Positions 26,501-41,500 of a stretch of 64,000 bases of DNA are shown piece by piece. The notes below the pieces were generated by a model. The model saw only the letters and a list, made by a program, of their open reading frames with translations, did no database searches and was not told the DNA's origin. The stretch is from Membranipora membranacea (Eukaryota; Bryozoa; Gymnolaemata; Cheilostomatida; Membraniporidae), in contig OU612070.1 in assembly GCA_914767715.1 (NCBI GenBank), positions 19,024,025 through 19,088,024 on the forward strand. Direction: 5' to 3'. The number at the start of each line of letters is the position of its first letter. The first letter of the stretch is position 1. The position numbers and the translations under genes are program-made.

Positions 26501-29500
26501 TTACAAAAAATTATGAATATAAATTTAATCTTTGTCATTTCCAGATCCTTTTGTGACTCACTATGAACTGGACATTGAGGATGATCAGGTGTCAAGGCTT
26601 GGAGTGAGAAAACAGTGGAAATCTGATAAAGTAAATGTAAGTTTACTCTGTGCATTTATATATAAGCTGGAAGCATTGCGTGAATAACTGTTACACCAAA
26701 GAGTGGGGGAAGGAGGAGGAACAATAGCTCTTCGATAAACTAATCTAAAAAAGACCGCGACTGTACTAGAGTTGTCATATTTGATTGGTTCAATGCTATT
26801 TGTAATGGAGCTGATCTATAAAAGAAAGATGCTGGCTGAGTTTCATGCATTTTTTATTTTCTACAAAGATAGAATAATGTGATAATGATGAAAAATATGA
26901 TGCCAAAATATGTTGAATATGTTATAGAGTGGAGTTGGAAACCCAAAAGAGTTAACACAACCTGATTCAGTTATGCATGATATAAAATGATAACAATATC
27001 TGAAATCGGCTACTGAGTAAATATAATCTTATAGAGGGAGCAAGAGAGTATAGTCAAAACTACATTTTCATATACAAGCGGTAATATCACAATGCGGAAA
27101 AGTCAGAAGTCAGGCTTGTAAATGGATTGGATCCATTTAGCAGACACCAGTGTTTTGAAGTTTTTGACAACGAGCAGCATGTTTCTGAGTTTTTCTCAGC
27201 TTTACAATGTCATTAAATGATCGAGTGTTAGCTGAGCGGCTGCGTTTGTTACAGAACCATTTCTTAACCTGATCTTTACTGATGTCACCCTGAGATGCCA
27301 GCTGAGTTATGGCCCCCTGATCTGGGTAGGGATTGTCGAGGTGTTCACTGTACCACTGCTCTAGAAGAAGAGAAGCTTTGTTGTTGAGATGTTTAGGAGG
27401 ACGTCTGGTTGGTTTAGATGGTCTAGCTGGTGTAGTAGAGATCTTGTCTGCAGTAGTAGCAGCAGTTGGGGTGGGTGGTGTAGCGATAGTGTATTGTTCC
27501 AGAAAGCAGAGGCTGTTACTGACACGAGAATTGAGGCTACAGATCTGCTGATCAAAGTAGTTATCTATAAGAGGCCTGAGCTGGAAAGATTGAGATAACT
27601 CCATGTTAAGTATAGATGAAGATTTGTGCTGCTGAAGTTTTATAAACTCATCTCTGTAGAAATCATGAAGCTGAATAGCATAAGGGGAGATCTACAAGTA
27701 GAAACAAATAAAATATTTGTAAATGCAAAATTTAATGATGTGATGTTCTGAAAATAATGTAGTGGAATAAGTCACTATCTTATTATAACATAAACTATAT
27801 TACTTCATATCAGAAAATTATGCTGTCGAACTTAATCTCAAATACAAGCTGAATAAATGATTCTCCACATAATTTTAACCCAGGTAGCCTATACGTGATT
27901 ACATCTAAGCTCTAAAAGGTTGGTCCAATGTATAGGTCGTTCCGTTGACTTAAATTCGTTCCACAAGAAGCTACAGACCCAAAAGGCGATATCTCAGCAT
28001 AGGACTACATACATTTCGACTTTATCAGTTTTAAGAGAGCAGTGCAAGTTTGCAGGGAAAGAAAAGGTTTTTCCAAATTTATTGAAAGTGTTACTAATAG
28101 AAGTGAGACACATAGAACAATACCCGATAACTTACGGGAGTTGGAGTTTTGATGAGTTTGTTGAATCTGTCATCTATAGAAAGCTCAGAGATGGTGAGAG
28201 CTTGTGTAGTTGTCTGCTCTTTATTACTGGTGTTAGCTTGATTAGTTGTCTTCTCAGGCACAGAAGGTTTAGTAATATACTGGCAAGATGGCCTGTAGTC
28301 TGGTGTTAAATTCTGAGGATAATGGGTAGCAGGTGGAGCCTGATATGAGTATGCTGTGTTGATAGTCAGTGGTGATGGGTAGTCTGTACTGGGCACTGAA
28401 ACTTGCGGATATGCCTGCAAATATAAAAATATACATTTTTTTATTAAAGTTTGGGGATTTCAAAACCATGGTGCTAGTTACTGGTGATGCGATATTCAAA
28501 CAACACCAACTGAAGCCGACAAAGAACCATTAAAATGTGTCGAAAATGGTCAAACTTATTTATCTCACAGCCACAAATGCAAATATTTAAATGGACGAGT
28601 TGAACTTGATTGCAGAAAAACTTGAATGATGTAGAAGACAGATAATCCAGCACAGTTTGTACAGTTCTTACTAGCTACTGACACAATGGTGCTACCAACA
28701 ACAAAATTGCATTACTCATGGTAGCAGAGGCACAAAAATATGTGCATCTCCAAATACCGAATACTTTGGTCACACAAAGATCCACAAAATTTGATCACAC
28801 AGTTCATCTAAGTGCACAACCAATTTCTAAACTTCTTCGAGTGATTACCTCAAAATCAAAACCTTATGGATTTAAAAGAGTATTATCCTCAACAGAATCA
28901 AAACTTGATGCATTCAAAAAAGTGTTGGTATATAAATGACATCACATATACTTACATAGTTGGTACGATAGTCAGGAGTAGCGGCGTAGTACTGCTGCCG
29001 TTGATCAGTAGATACAGAGCTGGGATAATATCCAGGGCTATAAGTGTGGTGATGTAGAGACTCTGATATATGATGTAAGGCAGCATCTACAGCAGCACTA
29101 TGAGATGATTCGGTGGATGGAGAGGTGTGTACGGAACTAGTCGTAGTGTCTGAATCTGTACTAGGATAGAATACATCATCATACTCAGTGCTGTTACTGA
29201 ACGGGGGACTACTCTCTCCAGTCGAGCCAGCATAATACTAAAAAAGAAAACTTGATTAGCAAAATGTTATCAGAAATGATTATAGTGATTTACTCCAAGC
29301 TTGATAACATTCAGTGGGAATCTTCTACCCATTGATGATAGTTAGACAACTCCACTCCAAAATATTTTGTAAGAATTGTTAGAACGATTCAGTTGGTCAG
29401 AAATTGACACTTTGTAATAGTTGTCAAACACTGTTGGTGGAAAACTCCAGAGTTCTTAATTTAAAGTTTGTGCATCTTCCACGCTCCCAGTCTCTAAATT

Positions 29501-32500
29501 ACCAATTCAGAAAAAGAAATCAAACCAGTGAATGTCCATTGGTGTTGTAGATAATATAAGATAAATTTCTGTCATTGACTAATATGAAACAATATGGATC
29601 TCATTTAGTCACATTGGGCTGAGACATAGCTATACCAGCAGCACAGCCCCTCAGCACAGCACACCTCTGTGTGAGTCACGCATCCAAAAAGTTAATTGTG
29701 TAATGCGCCAATCAAGTTTCTAGGTGCAAGAATATTATGATTTCACGATTAAAATTGCAATGAGTGGTTATGCCTGAGTCAACTACACTCATCTAAACCC
29801 AATATAATATTCTCAAAAAATTTCTAATGTCATTCTGATATAAAAATATTGATCTGTCAAACAGCTGAAAATCAATGGAATAAGTTTGAAGTGAGTGAGT
29901 ATAAATATCTTACCATCTGTTCAGTACTGTAGTGACTAGCTGAGTATACAGAGTTTGTAGCTTGTGAATCCATACTGAGAGAATATTTATCCACGTTTTA
30001 TCTGAGTTTGGGTATATCACTGTTGTTTCCTGAGTCCGGGTGAGTTCACTGTTTGATCTGAGTTTGAGTGAATCGTTGATCTGTCTGAGTTTGATCTGAT
30101 ATGTGCTCAAGTGACTGAGTAAATTTAGAATGATCTCTCAGTTAGACTCACTAAGATTTTATACCCTCCACTGGTTAATCTCAGAGTTTAATCCTTATGT
30201 TTGCTGACCAGGTGGTAACTTTGATGTTCTGAACATAAAAGTTAACAGCAAACTAGCAAACAAAAGATTAATTATTTCATCTATAGGATTATATTCCTCT
30301 CCATCCTACCCTACCCTACTTTTTTCTTCCTTATAATCCAACAGGAATAGCTGAAGGATTAGAATCCTACCCTCACCAGTTTAAATACTAATAGAGGATT
30401 ACAGATTAAACAGAACTTGTACAGATTAAACAATAGACCAAAATTATCAGTAGATGAAGTTTATCAACTAGTAATTATATAAATTTTTTTTTACAATCAC
30501 CAAGGGTGTTATTCCAATGCTTTTTGTGTGAACAGCACATCCTTGGTAAATATGAGCAAAGTGTTCCACAGTCGCCATCACTGAAGATTAGGAATATTTA
30601 AAATCAACTATTATTTTTCATTACAGATACATTATCAGTATAACAAATGCTGTAGGATAGAAATATGTCCACATATTTAACTTTACAGGCCTGTTTTATA
30701 TTTTTATACTCACTCAATAAAATATTGGCAAAATTTGCATTTTATTTATTTGAGAGAGAAAGAAGTAGTCAATGTTAGATTTCAGCAAGTTTTCAATAAA
30801 ACAACAAAGCAAAATTTAAAAATGATCTGCCTTAATTCAAAGTACACCCGGTTTCCAGTAATTCATTTTTTGCCATTTTTTCCGGAAAAATCTGTAAAAC
30901 TTTCCATTAAGTATTTAATTACTGCCAATAAAGTGTTAATAAAAAACTGGTTGACTGCGTGCAGAATATTTTTTAGCCAATTAAATCTCTATCGCATTAT
31001 TATTTCAGTTATCGAGCCTTGGGAGATGTGTGTACTCTAGAACAGAGCCCAACGACAAACTGTCTCTACCTGCCGATACGACCACACTGACGTCTCTAGG
31101 ACTACGGACGCGCCTCTTCAACCTCATTGGTATGTTCCAGGACTGTGTTGATGTCAGTTATGAGGACATGAAGACAGTAAATATTTTGAAAGCTTTTCCG
31201 CCAAAGGGTGATCGAATTGGTGTAAGACTAGTTGGGGATAGCTTCTGGAAATCTCAAGCTGTCATATTTTGTTGTCGGAGGACTGGATTATAAAAAATTG
31301 GAGCAGTGAATGTTTTGCGGAAGCTATGAATAAATTGTTGAAAACATTTTCAGGGAAAATGAAGAGCAAAGAAAGAGAATACCGATTTCTTTTGTCTGCA
31401 TTGCAGCCTAATAGCAACTATATTGTGAGAAACTCTGCTTTTCTGACGTTGCTACAAAAGACCGCGTCTTTGGTTGCTCCCAATTATAGCTTATATACAT
31501 GTATAATCTGACGGAAAAGTCTGCAGTGTAAATGCACTCATTTTCCATTAAAGAATCTGTACCATTTGTTTTGTTTGTATCTAGGTAAGACCCTAAAGCA
31601 GCAGTGCTCAGTAGAGCAGACAGGGGACACAGAACCAACACTCAGTGAATCACAGAGACAGCTATTCTCTATAGTCAATATGTATAAGGTAAAGAACTGT
31701 GTTCCATGTAGCAGCAATATTGTATTTTCGCATGTCAATCTTCGGCTACAAATATAAAGGCAATGTGACTTTTTTTAAATCTTTTGATAGGATCAGTTAA
31801 TCTTTCAATTCTGAAAACGCTGCAGTCGCCACCTCTGATATGAGACGGGGAGGGGGGGGGGTGTCTTGCAATTAAAAGCAGCCAAAATCACTATCGGAAT
31901 GCTCAATAGAATAAGTGAGTGTGAGACCAGCTAGGGGTCCCGTTCACAAATCGCTCACTCATCGATTGAACTACACATTCTGATTTATATTTAGAAGACC
32001 GACAATCTTGAGCGAATTTATTTGATCAGATCTGATAATTTAATTTAGTTTTTTATATTTTAGGACCTTTATAATCCTAATGTGTCATTCGATAATCTGG
32101 AGGAGTACAGAATGATATACTGTCTACACTCTCTGAATCATATACTCAAGTATGTATACCAGTATATGTACATGTATGTCACAATCTACAGTATATACCT
32201 GCAGTATACCAGTATATGTACATGTATATCACAATCCACAGTATATACCTGCAGTATGATTAACTTATAACACTCAAGGGCAGACAACTCCAGCAAGATC
32301 CTGCATTTTTCTCAGACTTTCACTCGCCCGGGGGGCCGTCGGGCGAGGGGCAAAAGTCTGGGGGGCTCAAACTACTGCAGTATATGAGACAATGTGTACA
32401 TAACTAATAGAGTTTAACAGATTCTGGCCTAATGCAAAAATAATGGGCATGGTGGTTATGGTTGTGGTTTCGTTAGGGTGAACGTATTGTAGGCTACAAA

Positions 32501-35500
32501 GCTGGATAATTGAGAGGGTCATACATTTAAACAGCCGTGGTAGAGAATAACCCTGTAATGTAACAGTTGGTTGCTGTGTACTAGGGAGCGATAGCTTTCC
32601 TCTTTAGATATTGGGTACTTTAATCCTGAGACTGTATGGTAGAGGTACAACATTTTGAGATTGTATGTGGAGGATAATCTTATTTTAATTGCTTTGCTGT
32701 TCGAAACCACCTTAGTAATTGTAATTATAAATATTATATTCAGTAACCTTTTGTTCTACATTGTGTTCAACAGGTAGACAAAAGGTGTAAATTTTGGATG
32801 GATCTAATCCTTTTAGGTTAGCAGATTAAAGTTTGTATCTTAACTAGCAGGTAGCTGCTTGTTATGTTTAATCTCTTGGTAATATTGTGTGTTAGGCTGA
32901 AGGGAATAATGTTTTAGGGAAGACCAGGAGTAAAGGATGAATTGGTAATTTTCAGGGGATTTGTAGCCAGCATCTTAATTGTTGTATTATTAATTAATGA
33001 CCAGGCAAGTAATAATATTTGAATGAACTTGGAATAAGAATGTTTTTTTAAAAATAAAACATGGTGCAAAACTATTATATGTATTTTTAAATTGTAAAAT
33101 TGTAGCAATATTTTTCAGAACGAGATTGAGAGTGACGTTGAACAGTGAGGAGAAATGGCATTCTGAGAAACAGAAAAAACCTGATCTTGACAAGTAAGCA
33201 GTTACCTATACTAATGGCTGTTCTGACCGAATGAGGCAACACCTATAATCAATCAACATGATGACAACTGCTGTGTGGCTTTATCTGCACTACGAAGCAG
33301 TCAAACTATATATTGTTTCTAAATCGAGGAATATATAATGATATAAATTTCAGTTTGAATCTAACCGGTGAGGGTCTGAACTAACAGAGGGGAGAACACA
33401 ATAGGACCCCTCTATATGAGACAATGCTCTTATATATGATACCATAAAATGATAATTTGATACAGAATAACATGATGTTGACAATGCATACAGTGGATCT
33501 ATCTAGGTTATGGCCCAAGAAGCTATTAAATGTAGTGGAAGTTACCAAGTATAAAATCCCAATACCTCACTGTAATGTGAAAACAGTTTAATTTCTAATT
33601 TTTCAAATTTCATGTACCATATTGTATTGTTATGTAGAGAATATCGTGATCAGGGATTAACTAGACCCAAGGTGCTAATACTGGCTCCATTCAAAGAGTC
33701 AGCTCGGAGAATTATCAACATGTTTGAATCGCTGCTCATGACTAAGAAAAAGGTTTGTATCAAGATGTTTTTGCGTTTGAGAATGCGTGGTAGGCTCTCT
33801 TGCTCTATAGCTGTACTGCTGTTTTTAGAAGACAATGTATGATCTATATAGCTTATAGCGTTATTCCTGGCTTATAGTTAGGCACAATGATAATATCCAG
33901 GATTTTCTGTGGAAGCATATTTTGGTATGGTATGGTATGGCACTCTCAACAAAATGCGATAGGAACTTATTACTTATTTATGTCTGCTAGTGGTTACATC
34001 TGTTTTTGTTGAGTGGATTCTGACTAGTATAATTGTTCAAACTGTGCCTGGAAAGCTGGTAGTAGCATTCCATTATTAACCACTTTACCACCAAAGTGGT
34101 CTATAAGTTATAATGCTATCGCGGCACATATTGAGCGCTTAAACTAGCTTCTGACCTTACCCTTAACACTTCTCTATAATACTGTTGTTCTGCTGTAGAG
34201 TTTTGTCACGAATAAGAAGAGATTTGTTGAGGAATTCTCACCTGAAGATGAGAGCATTATCGATTCTAGGAAACCAGGTAAACAAATTTCGAAACATTTA
34301 TGAACTCGACCTATATAATATATATATATATGTGTGAAAGAGCTGAAGAGCCATGTTTTGATAAATGATCACACACCCCACTGTCATATCATCAGGCAGG
34401 GGCATATTCAGCTGATAGTTTGACTTTACTTAGCGCTCCGAGGTGGTGAGCTTCGCTAAGGTATCCAATTTAGGCAATTCTAGGAATATTTATTCCTGAA
34501 AATTGGTCTGTACTGTGGCTCTGACCTAGCATCTCTAGATTACAAAAAGTCTAACTAACACAGTTTGTTCTTATGAAGCCACTTTGACTAGATACAATAA
34601 CTTTCAGCTATAACTGGACCAACAGGGTATTACCCACTATCAACTAAGAAATTCTTCTATCAATCATCATCTTATTTCTGTTTACTTCTGATCGTTAGAT
34701 GACTACATTAAGATGTTTGAGGGTAACACAGATGATTGTTTCCGTGTCGGATTACAGCTCAGTAAGTCAGGTCTGAAGCTGTACGCTGACTTCTATAAGG
34801 CTGATATACTAGTGTGCTCCCCTCTAGGACTCAGGCTTATACTCGGAGCTGAAGGGTAAGTAAATGTGTACGTTATACTTATATGTAGATAGGGTGTAGG
34901 GAGAGTGTGGAGGCTTTTTTTACCCAACATATGTTTTCCTACCCTAGACTTTGAACTTCAATAAGGGAAAGCTCTGGTTCAAAACTCGTTAAAGTTAGAA
35001 ACTTGTTGAATTATCAAATTAAGTATAATTTATGCCTATCCATTCCATTTTTTTTATGGAGGCTCATATAGATACTTTACGTTACTCTCAGGCTAGCATT
35101 GGTGATAGCAAATCTAAAACACACCAATTTTACTTTAATGAGGCAATGGCCATCTTTCCTTTAGCCTGAGCATTGATTGAAAAGTGGTTCATCTACAACA
35201 GACTGTTATATTTCATAGTTGTATTATTTTCAAAGTATGCCACATATTCTGATCTAGGGAGTAAGTGGTCAACAGTGGTGAATAACATTCCCACAATGCA
35301 CCATTGACATGGAACACCCAGGAAGTGTCTTATATGTTACCATGGTGATCTTACTGGGAATTTTAGAAAGTTGCATTGTGGGATACTTATTCACAAGGCA
35401 AATATAGAAAGTAATATAGGATTATCTCCTCCTTCTCCTCTTTCCACCGAACAGACCTTCATATGATTTCAGTCTGTTGAATAGAGACTTCTGTTCGTCA

Positions 35501-38500
35501 TCCAAATCTGCCAACGCTGTAAAATTCGGGAAAATTGGAATAACTTTCATTTCCATGAATATATTAGTAAGCTTTTTTGAGTAGAATTGGATTGACAGTG
35601 GCATTACCCAGAATTCTTTTCATATTATTATGCTGTCAATGATTGGCTTACGTACCGAAGCAGTTGTTTCCTCCTTGCTCGTTTAGAAGTACGTAACCGT
35701 GGCAACATGTCAGCTGATGGCTCTTACAATCTTTATCGAGGTCAAGGTCATATTGGCTCATATATGTGTAGGACACCTGGCTGTTAAACGTGGATATAAC
35801 AACAATATAAATGGGTGTACAGGTATATCTGAATATAGTACATCTAATGTAATGTAATTCATTCCCATTTTTTTCTGAGTTACTGGTTGGAACATCAAAG
35901 AGATTTATTCAAATAGTCATTAGTAGGGGTGTTAGGGATTGATGGTGTTGAAAAACTATTGATTTGGTTTGGCAGCAAAACTGTCAACATATCAACTCAA
36001 AGGAAAGAGTTATCAACAAAGAAGGCCAGCGGACCTATTTACATTTTGCATTCGGAAACTATCTTTTTATAAATTTTGCTTGGAGCAGATTTTCAGTTTA
36101 AGAAACCAAGCTAGTTTTATTAAATTCAGTTGCTACGGTGCAAACAAATCGAAATACCAATTTGGGTTGATACTGAATAACTATCAGCGAGACTTACTGA
36201 GTTCTAGTACCGTAGAGGGTACAGGCGCTCCACCCGAATGTACCACAGTTAGTCTCTCCTATCTTCACCTGATAGTAACCCTCTCTGTAAGCCTGTACTA
36301 TTTTAGTTCTCTGTACGACCACTGGCTTGTTAACATCCTCCTTACAGCACCAGTGCCTGTGAATAAAAAAAAAATTTCTTTGCATTTAACACATTGCTAT
36401 TTTGCACATAGGAATAAATTCTTGCTTTTGATATTGGAAAAATTCTCAATCACAGTTTTATATAATGGAATTTCAACAACAGAATTTTGCTTATATTTGC
36501 CCCCCCCCCCCCCTGGATTCAGCACGTCTTGCTTGCCCAGGTTGCTAGATTTAATTCTTCGAATAATTTTACCTATAAGGTGCTCACAATTGAGAGATAC
36601 CTGTCGTTTATAGCAATTCCGAATGCTGTTGAATTTGCGTCGACTCTGATGATTGGCTGTGGGGCTGTAGGCAATGACCAATCAAGGAGCAAAAGAGCAT
36701 TTTCTACTCCTTGGACCCATCATCAGAGGAAACTCATTCCCTAATCATACTCACTGTCCAGGCTTAGCTCTCCTCTCCCTGAACAGTTTCTCTTTAGTCT
36801 CAGCTGGTATGAGGTGCTGGTGTCTCTCTACAAACTCCTCAAACTCTCTGTCTACAGCCAGGCAGCACGCTGCCGCAACACTGAGAAACACAACCACTGA
36901 CAGCACCTTCATCTTTGAGTACCTGAAGAAAAATTATTAATGTATAATGTATTAGCGTTGTAGTAGGGTCGTTGCTGACACTAGCATTTATCTGGGATAG
37001 AGCAAAAATAACTCCTTCAAAGTGTCCAACAAAGATCAAACCTTGACTATTATATGACATTTCGAAGTCACCATAGCCGGCTAGGTGAAGAATTGGCGGA
37101 TGTTACGTTCAGAAATATTTGCCCGGTCATCTGTGGCAATTTGTTCATGGCAAGTCTTCCGCTTCCACATAAAATCATAGAAACTCATGTTCTTTTAAAC
37201 TCACCAAAATGGACGATCCTTCCACTAAAAGGTGTATAGACAGTGAGCTAACTGTGCATGCTGGCTAATTTCCTCTGTGATCCGATATCTAACCACATGT
37301 TTATTCCCACCCTACTGATTGGACATGAAATGAGTAGATAGCCAATCCTATGGAAAGGTTCTATGTGCTAATGTTGAGATGAAGCGTTGGTGATTCATTT
37401 GGACATTAGCAGTGTAAAAGGGTAATGAAGTGTGGTCAACTCTGAATCCTAACTAGGCATTATAAAAGTCTCACATTATAAACCAGTTATATAGGGTATG
37501 AGTTTGACTTCCAAGAGTTGTCTTCCCTTTGACATACAGTGTAAACTATGTTAGCATCTTGGCGCTCTTTGAATATTAGAATGTGTACACCATTCATGCA
37601 TCCAATTTTCCTTCAATCTTAATAAGCGGTAGTTTAAGATATTTTTCTATTTAAATTCCACAAATCAGATAATGTCAGATTATATAAAGCAATTTCACAA
37701 TTTAAAGTGGCAAATATGAGTGAATTCTAAATATCATCCATAAAGGCCACTTCAAAGTTCAATTATGTTTGCTGTTTGCTCCCCCAGTTGGGGGGGGGGG
37801 GGGGGGGTGAAGGTATTTTTTCTGTTCTGTTTCACCATTATAAATATGAGAAGAGAGGCCATGCTTTCAGTTAGTGAGAATATTATATTTTTCTTTTATT
37901 GTAGAGATGAGAAGAGGGATTATGATTTTATGTCATCTATTGAGATCCTGATTATGGATCAGGCAGATGTATTCCTCATGCAGAACTGGGACCATGTACT
38001 GGTAAGCTCATAACCTCTTCTGCTGATAGAAACTATCACTCATTAGAACCCCAAACTTTTTATAAAGGAAACTTGCCTTTGCTTTTTCTTCATGAACCAT
38101 GATGTGTGTGCATGCGAAAGAATATGTTTCACAGCAGCCAGATAACGGCTTGGTAGAAAGTGTGTCTTCACAATGCATTCATCCCTGTTGCAATGACACC
38201 ATCATTTACTCAAACTGCCCTTGCTACTGATATGGTTTGAACAAATATATTCATGTTTCTTCTGAGTAAAATGATATCAGTGGTAGCTGGCACCGGCCAT
38301 ATTGAAACCGCAACAATGCTAAGTCAAATGATTTTCAACCCAATACAAGCTTATAACTAAGTGAAGTGTAGGTTTCCTTTTTTCTTTCTTGTAACCTCCT
38401 AAACCACACACATATGAATATTTGGTACAGTGTGAGCTGGTTAATTCAAACTTTACAATTCAAAACTCCTGTTAATTCAGACAAGGAAAATTGCTTCCTT

Positions 38501-41500
38501 CAGCCAGATCCCAATGCATTTTAATGTCACTTAATTCAAGCTCTGCTTAATTAGGACAACTTTTTGTGGTCCCCAGAGGTTTGAATTAAGGGGACTGCAC
38601 TGTATTTATAGTATGATCTAATTCCTCTCTGCAATGTAGGCTGCGTTATATGTTATCTATTTACTATTATTTCAGCATTGTTTGGACCTGTTACACGTAC
38701 AGCCCAAGGAGAGTCGTGATACAGACTTCTCTAGGCTGAGAATGTGGACACTGAACGGACAGTCTAAGTATTACAGACAGACTATCGTACAGAGTAGTGT
38801 ACACTGTCCGGAGCTGTCTGCTCTATTCACTAAACACTGTCAAAGTAAGTCACTATAGTGTTAAAACAGCTGGTCTTTTTTTGCTAAATAGTTTCCCACA
38901 TAGACTTGATATTATTACTATGATAATATTTGATTTTACTAAGGCTAGATGCCACACAAAACATGGATCACTAGAATTAGATATTGGTTGTTGTTCGAGT
39001 TACTATGTTTCCTTTAAATTTGAATTTGGACTTAGAGACAAAAAGTTTTAACTTATAAAATATGAGCACCCATATTGATACTGCTTCCAGATCAATAAGA
39101 AGCGCTTAACTTCTGTCAACTTTGAGGGGCCTAAAGGTCATAAAAAGTCAGACCTCAAATATCACAGGGTTTTTTTACCATAGAGTTTTTGATATAGAGT
39201 ATATAAGGACTGTATGGCGTAATGTTGTCCTTTGTAAGTTATTCCCTCTTTCATCCTATGTTTGTAGATAAGGCAGGAGAGGTTAGGATACAGCCAGTAG
39301 AGTCCCCAGGATCCATATGTCAGATTGTATCCACGATGCCTCAGCTGTTCCAGAGATTCCCCTCTACATCGGCTGCATCACTACCTGATGACAGATTCAA
39401 CTACTTCATCAAAGAGGTATGTTTGTATCTAGGTTTTGGGGTTAAAACGTATGAAAACGGGCTTATAACACAGGAACAGCACTATATCATTGTTGGAGCT
39501 GTCATTTATCTGGACTCCCTACAATTCTATGTGAGCAAAAAGGAAGTGCTGCGTGCCTTGCTTGGCTTTAGTATAGGAGTTGTCTTAACTGATGAAAATG
39601 GTAGATGACTCCAAACAGAAAAGTCACACGTGCTGATGAGTCGAGGGTATACCAACTGTAGGGTAGCTTTTATTAGAGTAGAAAAGGACGGATATATCTA
39701 TGTCAGGTTTAGTAATAGATGTGTAGTCCGTGTTTTTGAGCAGCATTGAGAATGATGGTTGACATTTTGAAAGGATTTGTCATCACTATCCGCAATGATG
39801 TCAAAGAATGAAACTATAGTCTCAAGTCGTAGTGATCGATACTATTCAGTTTCAAGTCCAGCCAAACATATTTTCCTACTGAACTGGAATTATCCGTTTA
39901 CTTTCGTGTCTGTAATTCATTACTGATATTGCTAGTCCATCTATGCAGTCTCTCCCTGAAACCATAGGGAAACCCAAGCGCTCCGTTACTCACTGTTATG
40001 TATCTTGAAGCTGGCTACTCCCATACAATGAGCCATCCACAGGGTATCATCATGTACACAAACTCCGTATATCTTCCCCAAACTTGTAATTTGATCATCT
40101 TCTATTTCCTGCAGTTTTTTTCCTGTCAATATATAGATTCATAGTTTGATATCGTTAAGTTTTCATCTCCCCAGAACTAATATTCTAAGTATTTCATTAA
40201 TGGGAGTGAATGTGTAACTAATACCAAGTTTGATTTTAACTGAATTTCGAGTTGCCCTCTCGTTGATTTTCTACTTAAGTTCCCCTCAAAAAGGAGGCCT
40301 TGTGCAATTGATCATCAGACTTGGCATGGTTAACCAATACTGTCTCAATTTAGTTTTAATTCAAACGAAGGACATTTTTCCCTGAGCTGGGTTATAATTC
40401 ATTCTTATGCTGCATCATGCGACTTCAAAGCTTAGCCGGGACTGCATTAGGAGGTTTGGATTAAGCAGAGTACACAGTATATGATAGCTCACCCTCTTTT
40501 GATATCCTTATGATTTGATCATTTCTGTTTGAACGAACCCAAGAAACTCCTTGATTGTCGACAGTCACAGCAAAAGGCTTGATGACACCTGGCAAAACCC
40601 ATTGCCGCTCCAAGCCATCCTTTGTCGGGGTAATTTTCTCTACTGTGTTGCGATCTTCGTTGGTTACTATGTAAGAACTAAAGAGGCATGCTGCGATCCC
40701 ATCTGGTGGACTGTCACATTGGAGTTCAAACTCCACTGAGCCAGTGCTGATGTCATACTGTGCTATCCTCTCATACGTGCCGTGTGTCATACATATCTTC
40801 TCACCAATGATAGCAACGTCTACAGAGTTCCTGCTAATTGTCCAGCTGTTGGTCACTTTGTAGTCAGCGTCAAGTGTTAAGATCATCGTTTTTATTTTTC
40901 TTGTTACTTGAATTCCGATGAATATCCTGCTGGTGTTGCAGTCCACACTGAACACCCTGCCGCCAACATCTAGTGTGTTGATAGTCTCATGGGTTGAAGC
41001 GTTCAGAATGTAAAGACCTTGCTCAGTTCCAACCAGTAAATCTCCACTTGGTGCAGCGGTCACATCGTAACATAAGATGTCTAGGTTTATAACATGGTGC
41101 TCGCCAAGATGTACTGAAATTGGCCCTGCTTCTGCAAAAGTTATGTAACAGCTAGAAACATAGCCATTTATCTGAACATACTCCAAACAAATATTTCAGA
41201 GAAAATTCGATGTCAAATTTAATGCAGGCTCAGAGATAAGTTTAGGACATACAATGCCTCAAAACCTATCTGTATCCTGACCTGCAATGCCTAGATATGA
41301 GGAGTTACCCTCCCAAGTCTGTTGTGAATGTCTGTGATTTTCTTCGCTATGTTTTAGACTCCTAATTGAAAACGATATCTGAAACGATCACGGCAGTCAA
41401 AAAATATGTTAAAAAAATGCCTGATAAATGTAATTATATAAAACCACTTATTCAGTAGTTGCAATACATCATGTGTGTGATTTCCACACTAGCTAAGGGA

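Noticed and set aside
27333-27598. Plus-strand frames across the homeobox exon
   Set aside because: Shadows of the last homeobox exon; the minus frame has a homeodomain and clean splice joins.
35969-36613. 214-codon plus-strand frame
   Set aside because: It runs across introns and the antisense second exon of the secreted protein gene, includes a poly-C tract and has no recognisable domain.
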